A stretch of 9,116 bases of DNA from Clostridia bacterium (GCA_003562655.1 PWUC01000100.1:1-9116); one strand, 5' to 3'; shown: positions 1 through 7,585, counted from the first letter of the stretch. The notes: generated from the letters alone by a model not told the origin. Made by a program: numbers and translations.

Positions 1-42
1 CGGGCTGGGCAGATGCCTGAGCCTCAGTTATACTGGGGATCG

Positions 43-345
43 CTAGGTCCGTGCACCGAAGACGCCATAGCGCCTCACTGACCTGGTCGGAACCGACACC
101 TGCAGACGATGTGGCGACGAGTCATAGGCACAACCGGCAAGAAAAGCCTCCAGAGGCGAGGCTCCGAATCGGAAGGCCAGACTTTCAGGGGTGCCGATGT
201 CCACAGTCATCTCAGCCCTGCAGGCATCCGGGTAGACCTTCATCAGACCGCTGACACGATCGGTCAGACGAAGCGCAGGACAGGAGTCAATCCACGTCCT
301 GAACCGGAGGGCGCCGCGCACAACTCCTCGGGGCAAACCGGGCAT
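43..345 (-). CDS. Doubtful hypothetical ORF (100 aa)
   Basis: An open frame of 100 codons begins with ATG and ends with TAG at 43-45; it stays open only a few codons upstream, to a TAG at 364-366. I do not recognise the protein. It has no membrane segment, signal peptide or clear motif. In favour of coding: about 65% of third positions are G or C, and CTG, GCC, GTC and ATC codons recur in a normal-looking amino-acid mix, especially in its middle (MKVYPDACRAEMTVDIG). Against: there is no Shine-Dalgarno sequence before the ATG (the bases there are pyrimidine-rich), and the length is modest. If real, it is transcribed divergently from the CPBP protease gene. It could also be a degraded gene remnant or a chance frame. 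The rest of 1-350 shows no other gene, RNA or repeat that I can support. Confidence 0.28.
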   Translation of the reverse strand: MPGLPRGVVRGALRFRTWIDSCPALRLTDRVSGLMKVYPDACRAEMTVDIGTPESLAFRFGASPLEAFLAGCAYDSSPHRLQVSVPTRSVRRYGVFGART

Positions 346-482
346 GATAGGGAAGGTGTAACGCTATCGCAGGACGACTCACTGACAGACTCAAGCAAAC
401 GCTCTTTGGCCCGGAGGGGGTTGACCTGTCGGGCCGGGTCCTGTACTCACAGGATCCCTGGCCCCTCGGCCTGGTCCTCCTG

Positions 483-1121
483 GTGTTCTTGGCCGGAGAG
501 ATTCTACCGTCACTGATCCTGGCCATGCTCCACGTTGGAACCAGACTCACCATCCCCCTCTCAGTGTTCATCCTGACCCAGCAGGCCGCAATACTGGTGG
601 TCATCTGGATGGTCAATCCCTTCCGCACCAGGTCCCCCGCTGACATCCTCCCGGTCAATGTCGACTGGAGGAGGCTGCTCCGATACGCTGTGATCTGGGG
701 CGTTTTCCTGCGCCTCATCTCGGTCGCAGTGGTGATGATCCAGGTGGTGTTGGGCATATGGACGGACGTCACCAATAATCCCCTGCTGCTGACGGACATC
801 CCCCTGTCCGCTTTGCAGCAGGCGATCATCGTACTGTCATCCGTGCTGGTGGTGCCTGCGGCCGAGGAGCTGTTCTACCGGGGTATACTGTATCGCGCCC
901 TCGGCCGTCATTTCGGGCTCGCGGGTGCCGCAGTGATCAGTACTGCAGTGTGGACGCTGATGCACGGCTCGATCATGCTGTTCCCAGCCATATTCATCCT
1001 CGGCATATTCCTGGTACTGCTGTATGAGTCCACCGAAAGCCTATGGCCCCCCATCGCAGCCCACGTTGGATTCAACCTGACATCCTTCATCCTGCTCTGG
1101 CTGCTTCCGGGCCTGGCGTAG
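483..1121 (+). CDS. CPBP (CAAX/Abi) family intramembrane metalloprotease
   Basis: Integral membrane protease of the CPBP family (PF02517), which cleaves substrates within the membrane using a glutamate/histidine-coordinated metal; bacterial members act in bacteriocin immunity, protein processing or unknown roles. All three family motifs are present, numbered from the GTG at 483: EExxxR as EELFYR (E128, E129, R133), an FxxxH-like motif as WTLMH (H161, with Trp replacing Phe), and HxxxN as HVGFN (H194, N198). Hydrophobic segments fill most of the 212 residues. The start is uncertain. The GTG has no ribosome binding site and falls inside the first hydrophobic helix. The same frame is open back to 351 with a coding-like sequence (GVDLSGRVLYSQDPWPLG just before the GTG), but contains no ATG, GTG or TTG. 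A CTG at 426 sits 8 bases after GGAGG (413-417) and is a possible start. It converges on the AI-2E family gene. Substrate unknown. Confidence 0.85.
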   Translation: MFLAGEILPSLILAMLHVGTRLTIPLSVFILTQQAAILVVIWMVNPFRTRSPADILPVNVDWRRLLRYAVIWGVFLRLISVAVVMIQVVLGIWTDVTNNPLLLTDIPLSALQQAIIVLSSVLVVPAAEELFYRGILYRALGRHFGLAGAAVISTAVWTLMHGSIMLFPAIFILGIFLVLLYESTESLWPPIAAHVGFNLTSFILLWLLPGLA

Positions 1122-1224
1122 CACACTGCATGCCTCAGCACCGCGTTGGAATGCGGGTCTGGGCCGGACTGAATGACCTCCCCTGCCCATGTGCAGTTGA
1201 GCAGATGCGACGGCCCGGTCCCGC

Positions 1225-2292
1225 TCAGGTCGAATCTCCCGCGGCGATCCAGCGAAAAAGATGATCAAGGCAGACCTTGATAATCGCCGCCAGGGGCACG
1301 CCCAGGAAGAGCCCCCAGAAGCCAAAGAGAGCCGCGCCGGCCAGGATGGCAAACACCACTCCCAACGGGTGCAGGCCCGTTCGGTTGGATAGGATGCGCG
1401 GGGTCAGGATGAAACCGTCCAGCTGTTGTATCAGGAGGTAGGTTATGATGACGCGAAACATGAGACCCCATGAGTCCATGGCGGCCAGGATGACAGCGGG
1501 AATGCCCCCGATGAAGGGACCGAAGTACGGTATGAGATTTGTCAGGCCGGCAAAGAGTCCAAGAACCAGGTAGAAGCGCACACCCAGAAGAGCCAGGACC
1601 ACCGTCGCCACCACCCCCACCACGGCTGAGACGATCAGGCGACCGTGGATGAAACCCGAGAGCACGCGGTTGACATCTTTTAGAAAATCCATGACGTTTC
1701 TCCGGTACTCCCCGGGGAGCATGTCTTTGAATCTATGATAGAAGTGATGTGAATCCTTCAGCAGATACACAGCCAGAACCGATCCGAGCCCGACGTTGAA
1801 TAGTCCGCCGAATAACCCTCCCAAGCCCGCCATCAGCGCCGTCAGGGATGCATCAAGGTCCAGTCGTTCCTCAAGGTTCTCCAGGTATTTGTCCAGGGCC
1901 TGGTTGATGGCGTCCCGCACCATGGGAGGCATGGCAGTAGCCTCATAGAACCGCTCCAGCTGAGAAATGGTCTCCTGGGTCTGCGCCAGGTAGTAGGGGA
2001 CATTGTCCACCAGCCGGTTGATCTCGGCCACAAGTCCGGGAACGACAAAGAGACCGATGATGCCAATCAAGATCAGCAGTATGACATAGGTGACGGCAAT
2101 CGCCTGTATGCGGGACATCCGCCTTCTCTCGCCAAAATCCACCATCGGGTTCAGGACGTAAGCGAGGGTGATGGCTATCGCGAAGGGAGTTACCGCCGCG
2201 CGGACCCGGTACAAAAATATCGCCATGAATAAAGTCACCAACAGGAGGGCGGCAAGCTTCAGAATCCTAAACCAGTCAAAACGTTCCAGCAT
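1225..2292 (-). CDS. AI-2E family transporter (PF01594, UPF0118/PerM-like)
   Basis: A 355-residue polytopic membrane protein of the AI-2E/PerM family, typical in length. Known members are linked to autoinducer-2 export (TqsA) or sodium/proton antiport, so the true substrate is open. Paired hydrophobic segments lie at about 12-29, 33-49 and 64-84. A soluble, partly amphipathic stretch follows (about 86-150), then a hydrophobic C-terminal half with the family signature LIPYFGPFIGGIP at 253-265, TPRI at 297-300, GLHPLG at 306-311 and GVPLAA at 331-336. The ATG at 2290-2292 has GGAGG at 2302-2306 with 9 bases between. It converges with the CPBP protease gene across a 103-base gap and diverges from the amidohydrolase cassette, so it is probably transcribed alone. 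No truncation or missing motif is apparent. Confidence 0.93.
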   Translation of the reverse strand: MLERFDWFRILKLAALLLVTLFMAIFLYRVRAAVTPFAIAITLAYVLNPMVDFGERRRMSRIQAIAVTYVILLILIGIIGLFVVPGLVAEINRLVDNVPYYLAQTQETISQLERFYEATAMPPMVRDAINQALDKYLENLEERLDLDASLTALMAGLGGLFGGLFNVGLGSVLAVYLLKDSHHFYHRFKDMLPGEYRRNVMDFLKDVNRVLSGFIHGRLIVSAVVGVVATVVLALLGVRFYLVLGLFAGLTNLIPYFGPFIGGIPAVILAAMDSWGLMFRVIITYLLIQQLDGFILTPRILSNRTGLHPLGVVFAILAGAALFGFWGLFLGVPLAAIIKVCLDHLFRWIAAGDST

Positions 2293-2356
2293 CGCAGTAT
2301 ACCTCCGGTCCCATTTCGGCTATCATCGCAGGGGGACATGAGTCAGCTTTGTTACT

Positions 2357-2362
2357 ATTATA
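2357..2362 (-). promoter_or_regulatory. Possible -10 box for the AI-2E family gene, in the divergent intergenic region 2293-2543
   Basis: Read on the minus strand, this site is a perfect TATAAT, 65 bases ahead of the AI-2E gene start and inside the only AT-rich patch of the intergenic region. The bases 16-18 upstream do not make a good TTGACA -35 box (AGGAAA-like), so support is partial. The overlapping plus strand reads TATTAT at 2356-2361 and might serve the amidohydrolase cassette, again without a convincing -35. The rest of 2293-2543 holds no gene I can support. Confidence 0.3.
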
Positions 2363-2543
2363 ACGCCAAACACCGCCTTTTTCCTCCCAGGGAGCCCTTC
2401 GTTGTGAGATCAGTATGCGGTGATCGTGTGAATTGAAAGGAAATAGTTACATCGGACGGGCGGCACAGGGCGGCGCACCCGGGGAGAGGAATCGGCCAAC
2501 CCCATTGCGAAAGGTAATCGAGGACCGGAACTGGAGGAGAGCC

Positions 2544-3326
2544 ATGATCATTGATTCACACAACCACCTGGGGAGGCGCCGCACCGACGACGATGAGACC
2601 CCCTTCGCGGGGGTCGAACTGGATGATTTTCTCGCCATGATGGACCGTGACGGCATTGATCACGCGGTAGTCTTTCCCCTCTTTGACCGCTACGGAGACT
2701 ACAACCCCCTGAACGAAGAGGTGAGGCAAGCCTTCGAGGCCGAGCCAGGGCGGTTCACCGGGCTCTTCCGCGTCGATCCCTACCTCGAACACCAGACCCT
2801 CGATGACGTTGAGAATGCCCTGGCCCGGGACGGTTTTCGCGGGTTGAAGATCCACCCCCGGAGCGACCGAACCTTCATTGACGACAGTGAAAGACTCGAT
2901 CCACTCATCGAGATCGTCCAGAGCCACGAGTGGCCCATTCTCATCCACACCGGCGATGATCCGCCCTGTCGGCCTTACATGTTGTTTGACCTGCTCAGGC
3001 GACACCCCCGGGCGACCTTCATCATGGGCCACTCCGGGCAGCGAGCCTACCACGAGGGCATATGGGTGGCCACTCACTGCCCAAACGTGTACATGGAAAC
3101 ATCCACCCTGGCCCATCCGCAGATGATCCAGATGGTCATCGACAGCGTTGGGGCCGACAGGGTCCTGTTCGGCACCGATGTGCCCTTCGGTGATCCCCGC
3201 GTGGAGCTGTTCAAATACCAGATACTTGATCTGGCACCCCAGGTCAGAGACAGGGTCATGGGCAAGAACGCGGCGGACCTCTGGCGCCTGGATTCCCTCG
3301 GGAAGGAACTCGACCGGCAGGCGTAG
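2544..3326 (+). CDS. Amidohydrolase_2-type TIM-barrel metal-dependent hydrolase
   Basis: A 260-residue metal-dependent hydrolase of the amidohydrolase_2 group (PF04909, COG2159), the family of ACMSD and related decarboxylases/hydrolases. Metal-site residues appear in order: HNH at the end of strand 1 (H6, H8), GLKIHP (K102, H104), ILIHTG (H135), MGHSG (H163) and LFGTDVPFG (D212), then the typical closing GKNAADLW at 240-247. No signal peptide, so cytoplasmic. I chose the ATG at 2544 because GGAGGA (2533-2538) lies 5 bases before it and the conserved MIIDSHNH begins there. A TTG at 2433 in the same frame would add 37 non-conserved residues. It is the first gene of a plus-strand cassette with an opine dehydrogenase and a serine hydrolase, 88 bases ahead of the former. 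The family fits hydrolysis or decarboxylation of a small carboxylic acid or amide; the substrate is not determined. Confidence 0.92.
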   Translation: MIIDSHNHLGRRRTDDDETPFAGVELDDFLAMMDRDGIDHAVVFPLFDRYGDYNPLNEEVRQAFEAEPGRFTGLFRVDPYLEHQTLDDVENALARDGFRGLKIHPRSDRTFIDDSERLDPLIEIVQSHEWPILIHTGDDPPCRPYMLFDLLRRHPRATFIMGHSGQRAYHEGIWVATHCPNVYMETSTLAHPQMIQMVIDSVGADRVLFGTDVPFGDPRVELFKYQILDLAPQVRDRVMGKNAADLWRLDSLGKELDRQA

Positions 3327-3335
3327 AACTGAACA

Positions 3336-3370
3336 CGGGGTGATGAATTCACTCCCCACTGATCACCCCG
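3336..3370 (+). repeat. Inverted repeat between amidohydrolase and opine dehydrogenase genes
   Basis: CGGGGTGAT (3336-3344) and ATCACCCCG (3362-3370) are perfect 9-base complements around a 17-base loop. It starts 9 bases after the amidohydrolase stop and ends 44 bases before the opine dehydrogenase ATG. Only a weak T-rich run (TTTT at 3383-3386) follows, so it is a poor intrinsic terminator. It is more likely an RNA-stabilising or attenuating stem between operon genes, or a DNA binding site. The left arm can also pair with nearer bases (TCACTCCCC, 3349-3357) in a competing, imperfect hairpin. An 8-base palindrome TGAATTCA lies in the loop. Confidence 0.5.
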
Positions 3371-3414
3371 GGAAGCGACTCGTTTTGTGCACACTGTGAG
3401 AGAGGAGATTTCCT

Positions 3415-4515
3415 ATGCTGACAAGACCCATTGCAGTCCTGGGAGGGGGCAATGGAGCCCAATGCATGGCGGCAGATCTGTCCCTGCACGGGTATGACGT
3501 CAGGCTCTACGAACACCCGCACTTCGCCGGAAGCCCAAACATCCGGAAGGTTCTCTCGGATGGTGAAATCACCCTGCGCGGGTTGAAGAAAGAAGGCACC
3601 GCCGAGCTGTTTGAAGCGACCACGGATATGGAGAGGGCGCTCTCTGGTGTGAGCCTCATCAATGTGGTCATCCCCGCCCTGGGCCACGAGCTCTTTTTTT
3701 CAGAGATGATCCCCCACCTCAAGGAGGGCCAGACGGTCATCGTCTGGGCCGGTGACTTCGGCGCCCTCCGCCTGGCGAAACTGTTGAAGGACGAACGTAC
3801 AGGACTCCAGGTGACAGTCGCTGAGGCCCACACCATACCCTACGGAACCCGGATCAGCAGTCCGGGAGTGGTCGATCTGCTGCTGACCGCGCCCAGGGTG
3901 GGCATCGCGGCCCTGCCCGCGACCAGAACGGGCCGGCTGATCGCAGACCTGGAGGAGATGTATCCCGAGCTGACACCCATGCAGAACGTGCTCGCCGCGG
4001 CCCTGGCCAATCCCAACCCGATCTGTCACCCGCCCGGATCCATCCTGAACACCGGGAGAATCCAGTATTCCGGCGGCGATTTCCGCATGTATGGTGAGGG
4101 CATCACCGAGGCCGTTGCGCGTGTAATCAGGGGTGTTTTCCGGGAGACCACCGCCCTGGCCGACGCCCTGAACATCGAGGTGTTCCGGTACGAGGACCGC
4201 GACTTCCGCACCAACACCAGCATCATGGGCGTGTCCTTCCAGGCCCCCTTTGACACCAACGGCATTATCGGGGGGATCGTGGGCCCGAAGACCATCCACG
4301 ACCGCTACATAACCGAGGACCTCCCCTTCGGGCTGGTGCCGATGTCCCAGTTGGGAGACCGCCTGGGGGTGCCCACGCCGTTAATCGATTCCTTCGTGAA
4401 CCTGGGATCTGAGATCTGCGGTGAGAACTACTGGGAGACAGGCAGAACCCTGAAGACCCTCGGACTGGACCAGCTGGCAAAGGAAGAGATCATTGCCCTG
4501 GTCGAAGAAGGATAG
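3415..4515 (+). CDS. NAD(P)-dependent octopine/nopaline dehydrogenase family protein (opine dehydrogenase)
   Basis: A 366-residue cytoplasmic oxidoreductase of the octopine/nopaline dehydrogenase family (PF02317). Family members reversibly join an amino acid and a 2-oxo acid by reductive amination, giving an N-(carboxyalkyl) amino acid (opine). The N-terminal Rossmann domain opens with a beta strand and dinucleotide loop, VLGGGNGA (residues 8-15). The C-terminal helical domain carries NPICHPPGSILNTG, with H205 matching the conserved catalytic His region. A second conserved block follows near 300-320 (ITEDLPFGLVPMSQLGDRLG). Length is normal for the family. The ATG follows a GAGGAG ribosome binding site at normal spacing. 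It lies between the amidohydrolase and the serine hydrolase (35-base gap), so co-transcription is likely. Substrate specificity, and whether it synthesises or degrades, cannot be read. No CntL/nicotianamine-synthase-like gene is visible here, so a metallophore role is unsupported. Confidence 0.92.
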   Translation: MLTRPIAVLGGGNGAQCMAADLSLHGYDVRLYEHPHFAGSPNIRKVLSDGEITLRGLKKEGTAELFEATTDMERALSGVSLINVVIPALGHELFFSEMIPHLKEGQTVIVWAGDFGALRLAKLLKDERTGLQVTVAEAHTIPYGTRISSPGVVDLLLTAPRVGIAALPATRTGRLIADLEEMYPELTPMQNVLAAALANPNPICHPPGSILNTGRIQYSGGDFRMYGEGITEAVARVIRGVFRETTALADALNIEVFRYEDRDFRTNTSIMGVSFQAPFDTNGIIGGIVGPKTIHDRYITEDLPFGLVPMSQLGDRLGVPTPLIDSFVNLGSEICGENYWETGRTLKTLGLDQLAKEEIIALVEEG

Positions 4516-4550
4516 CGCAAACAGCTCGGGATTGAAGAGAGGAGTAGTGA

Positions 4551-5954
4551 ATGAGCAAAGATACCTGGATCAAGGCCTTCGAGACCTTCGCGAGGGAGAT
4601 CGTCTCCATGCACCAGATCCCCGGTCTCGCCTTCGGAGCCGCAGTAGACGGTGAGGCCGTGCACACCGGCGGCATCGGTTTCCGCAATGTGCAAGATGAG
4701 CTGGCCGCCGGACCCGACACCGTTTACGGAATAGGATCGATCACAAAGTCCTTCACCTGCGCCGCGCTCATGCAGCTGCAGGAGCGGGGCCGGCTGTCCG
4801 TTGATGACGCCGTCATCAAATGGCTGCCGGAGTTCAGACTACCTGCGGATGCAGACGCGGACGGGATCACCATACACCACCTTATGACCCACACCAGTGG
4901 GCTTCCTCCACTGCAGTCGCTGTTCAACGCCATGGCCCGCAGCATGAAGGAGGACCCCAGCGCCAGGGAATTCTCCCTGGAGATTCCCGACCTGGAGCCA
5001 ATAGACACCGTTGAGGAGCTCCTCGACCTCATTGCCGAACAGGAGTTCAAACCCCTGGGACCGCCAGGTGAGTACTTCAGCTATTCCAATGACGGCTACG
5101 CCCTACTGGGCGCGATCATTGCCAGGGCAAGCGGCCAGCCCTACGGAACCTACCTGAAGGAAAACCTGCTGGGCCCCATGAACATGACCCACACTGCGCT
5201 GGACACCGAGGACGTGCAATCCTTCTCCGAGGTGACCGAGCTGTACGCTGCAAGGGAGAAAAACGGCAAGGAGATCGTGTACCATGCACCCGGATGGTGG
5301 GAGTTCCCCTCGATGGAGTCGGCCGGTCGGTTGATGTCAAATGTCAGGGATCTTCTCCGCTACCTGGAAATCTACCGCTGCAGCGGCCTGGTCGATGGGG
5401 AGAGGATCCTTTCAGAGAAGAGCGTCCAGGAAATGATGAGGCCTCACGTCGAGGCCTCGCCCGGGCAGTTCTACGGTTACGGGCTGGGCGTACAGCCCGA
5501 CTATCACGGTATCACCCTGGTCGGCCACAGTGGGGGCATCAAGGGCGTGGCGGCCGACGTGCTCCTGTCACTGGAAGATGAAATCACCGCCGTCGCCCTG
5601 TCAAACCTGTCGGGGGCACCGTCGGGAGCTGTGTCCCTGGGAATCATAAATGCCCTGAAGCACCTGCCTCCCGACACCAGACGCCAGGAATACGACGACT
5701 TCGATGCCACCCGCGATCAGCTGGCGAGGTTCACCGGCACCTACCGCTCCGGTGAGGGCGCCAGCATAAGGGTGTACCTGGAAGATGACCTGCTCTTTGC
5801 CGATATGCGAGACAAGACACAAATCGGCCGTCCCGTGGGCGAGAACCTGGTGGTCTTCAAGACCAAGGATTGGGAGATGCCGGTGCGCTCCATCCCGGCG
5901 ATCAATGCGGTCAGCTTCGGTGGGCGGATCATCACGAAGGCCGAGGATGAGTAG
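4551..5954 (+). CDS. Serine hydrolase, beta-lactamase (PF00144) family
   Basis: A 467-residue member of the class C beta-lactamase/penicillin-binding-protein-like family, which includes esterases, D-aminopeptidases and D-amino-acid amidases using a serine nucleophile. Catalytic motifs are complete: SITK (S63, K66) in GIGSITKSF, YSN (Y178, N180), and HSGG (H326-G329) in place of the KTG/HTG triad. The catalytic domain ends near residue 370. The last ~95 residues form a separate beta-rich domain (starting around FTGTYRSGEGASIRVY), common as a C-terminal extension in this family. There is no signal peptide, so it is probably cytoplasmic, unlike true beta-lactamases; antibiotic resistance is unlikely. 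The ATG has GAGAGGAG just upstream. It is the last gene of the plus-strand cassette, suggesting it opens an amide or ester bond in the compound the opine dehydrogenase handles. That link is inference. Confidence 0.92.
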   Translation: MSKDTWIKAFETFAREIVSMHQIPGLAFGAAVDGEAVHTGGIGFRNVQDELAAGPDTVYGIGSITKSFTCAALMQLQERGRLSVDDAVIKWLPEFRLPADADADGITIHHLMTHTSGLPPLQSLFNAMARSMKEDPSAREFSLEIPDLEPIDTVEELLDLIAEQEFKPLGPPGEYFSYSNDGYALLGAIIARASGQPYGTYLKENLLGPMNMTHTALDTEDVQSFSEVTELYAAREKNGKEIVYHAPGWWEFPSMESAGRLMSNVRDLLRYLEIYRCSGLVDGERILSEKSVQEMMRPHVEASPGQFYGYGLGVQPDYHGITLVGHSGGIKGVAADVLLSLEDEITAVALSNLSGAPSGAVSLGIINALKHLPPDTRRQEYDDFDATRDQLARFTGTYRSGEGASIRVYLEDDLLFADMRDKTQIGRPVGENLVVFKTKDWEMPVRSIPAINAVSFGGRIITKAEDE

Positions 5955-5960
5955 ATGGTC

Positions 5961-5996
5961 GGGGAGGGTTGCCCCTCAGGGTTCTCAGCCCTCCCC
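5961..5996. terminator. Nested hairpin between convergent genes, possible bidirectional terminator
   Basis: GGGGAGGGTTG (5961-5971) pairs with CAGCCCTCCCC (5986-5996): an 11-base stem with one G-T wobble and a 14-base loop that itself contains CCC/GGG (a short inner stem). It starts 6 bases after the serine hydrolase stop, in the 82-base gap to the oppositely transcribed amidohydrolase. Position and strength suit transcription termination from either side, but neither side has a T-run, so it is not a canonical intrinsic terminator. Confidence 0.45.
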
Positions 5997-6036
5997 TCGC
6001 CTGCCTGTGAGCCGCCTCCACCCCAGCCCACCGGTT

Positions 6037-7458
6037 TCAGAAGGGCCGGTCTTCGGCGTAGAAGATCCCATCCTGCACCCGGGCAACACAGGTTCGCAGA
6101 CCCAATTTCTGCACCGCCGACTCCCCCGCCTCACTGGTGATGATGGTAGTGCCGCTGCCCGTGACCGCACCCCTGTACATGATCATCTCACCGGCATTGA
6201 AACTCATCACCGCCCTACACCTGTCCAGGTCGACCACGGTTATGTCCGCATCCGCTCCAACCCCCAGGTGTCCCTTGCCCGGCAGTCCCATTATGGCCGC
6301 CGGAGCCCAGGCCGTCTTCTGCACAAACTCGCCCAGGGTGAGCCCCTCTGCCCTGACCAGGGCCAGTCCGTATTCGACGGCCACGTTCCGGGGGTGCCCC
6401 CCGCCATCGGTTGAAATGGCATCCACGATGAATCGTCCCTCGTCATCCCTGCTCACAGCACACAGAAACCGGCTCACCGCTGAATTCACCGGGAAATTCA
6501 CCGAGACAACGGTGTCCTCAGCCAGCCAGGCCTGTACTCCCTCCCGTCCGGTGACATTTATGTTCTCACCGCCGAATTCGCTGCCCACCCTGGCGTATCC
6601 ATCCAGGATGGCCTCGCGCAATCCCCCCTGGGTGGGCTCGTAACCCCTCTCCATGAGGCAACGCCCGGTGGCCTGGCTCTCGGGAACCCCGTCAATACAC
6701 CTGCCACTGGTCCCGTTTATGGTCGCCAGGTAGGATTCCGTGAAGAGGTTTCTTCTCCCCTCGAGCAACGAGAGAGCCTCGGTGGTCTCTTCCAGGGGAC
6801 TGCGCAGGCCCCCCCTGCAGTAGCTGTTGATGTGGGGAATGTGAAGGCGGAGCTCGCCGGCGAGTTCGACGCTCTCAGCAAAGCCCTCAATGTTGCCGGG
6901 TGTGCGCGTCGTTCCCGAGTGAAAGGCCACGTATCTCTGTTGCTCGTTACAGATCTCTATCACCCGCCTGGTCGCCCCGGGCGTCATGGGATAGTGCCCG
7001 CCCAGAAGCTTCAGCCCGATGGCCCCCGCCTCAACGGATTCCTCCAGCAGATCGCGAATCTGTCCCACCCCGGGATCATCGCCACGGACGGTGTGACCCG
7101 GCCGAACCTGCTGCAGACCGGCAAGGTTCAGACCCGCAGACGAGTACCTGCTGAACTCCAGGAACTCATCCAACGGGCCGCCCATGTCCAGTGCGGTGAC
7201 CACGCCTGCCCGGGCCATCATCCTGTGGGCGTTGTATCCCCTGTGACGTCGCGAGGTGTGTACGTGCAGATCCACAACCCCGGGCATGACCACCAGACCG
7301 CTCACGTCATGCACCACAGCAGACCTGCCGGGGTCGAGCTCGGGCGCCACCTCGCCGACGCAGCCCTCTGCGATACCGACATCCGCCGTCCCCTCGAAAC
7401 CGTTGGCCGGATCTACCACCCGGCCTCCCCTCAAAACCGTGTCAAAATTCACGTTCAC
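6037..7458 (-). CDS. Metal-dependent amidohydrolase (dihydroorotase / D-aminoacylase / FmdA-like)
   Basis: A 473-residue cytoplasmic amidohydrolase-superfamily enzyme with a composite beta-sandwich (about 1-58 and 395-473) flanking a TIM barrel. The barrel opens with MPGVVDLHVHTS (H65, H67). Other candidate metal ligands are K150 in GLKLLGG, H180 in VAFHSG, H206 or H209 in LHIPHINSY, and D351 in STDGGGHPRN. The layout fits a two-metal enzyme with a bridging, possibly carboxylated lysine, as in dihydroorotase and hydantoinase. GTTRTPGNIEGFAESVELAG followed by RLHIPHINSY recalls formylmethanofuran dehydrogenase subunit A and N-acyl-D-amino-acid deacylases. The closing GKGHLGVGADADITVVD (394-410) is typical. 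The first codon is GTG (7456-7458) with AAGGGAG only 2 bases ahead; GTG at codon 3 would have better spacing (8 bases). It follows the small membrane protein gene in the same direction (127-base gap). Likely hydrolyses a cyclic or acylated amide; substrate unknown. Confidence 0.88.
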   Translation of the reverse strand: MNVNFDTVLRGGRVVDPANGFEGTADVGIAEGCVGEVAPELDPGRSAVVHDVSGLVVMPGVVDLHVHTSRRHRGYNAHRMMARAGVVTALDMGGPLDEFLEFSRYSSAGLNLAGLQQVRPGHTVRGDDPGVGQIRDLLEESVEAGAIGLKLLGGHYPMTPGATRRVIEICNEQQRYVAFHSGTTRTPGNIEGFAESVELAGELRLHIPHINSYCRGGLRSPLEETTEALSLLEGRRNLFTESYLATINGTSGRCIDGVPESQATGRCLMERGYEPTQGGLREAILDGYARVGSEFGGENINVTGREGVQAWLAEDTVVSVNFPVNSAVSRFLCAVSRDDEGRFIVDAISTDGGGHPRNVAVEYGLALVRAEGLTLGEFVQKTAWAPAAIMGLPGKGHLGVGADADITVVDLDRCRAVMSFNAGEMIMYRGAVTGSGTTIITSEAGESAVQKLGLRTCVARVQDGIFYAEDRPF

Positions 7459-7585
7459 AGCTCCCTTCCCAGGTGGGTCCGCGCTACAGGTTCTTCCTCA
7501 TTCAGTCGCAGTCTACACGGAGTCCGAAAGGCGGTATAGGGAGATGATGTGGGAGGCCGTCCCATCGAGGGGAACACGGGGTATG

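Noticed and set aside
2433..2543. TTG start at 2433 extending the amidohydrolase by 37 residues
   Set aside because: No conserved residues lie in the extension, and the ATG at 2544 has GGAGGA at ideal spacing and opens directly on the conserved first strand and HNH motif.
2556..3359. Long minus-strand open frame (267 codons) opposite the amidohydrolase
   Set aside because: The plus strand here encodes a full set of amidohydrolase metal ligands with a good ribosome binding site; the antisense frame is a by-product of GC-rich codon usage and has no recognisable domain.
4551..5954. True beta-lactamase (antibiotic resistance) call for the serine hydrolase
   Set aside because: There is no signal peptide for export, the third motif is HSGG rather than KTG, and it has a C-terminal beta-rich domain and metabolic neighbours, which fit an esterase or peptidase-type member.
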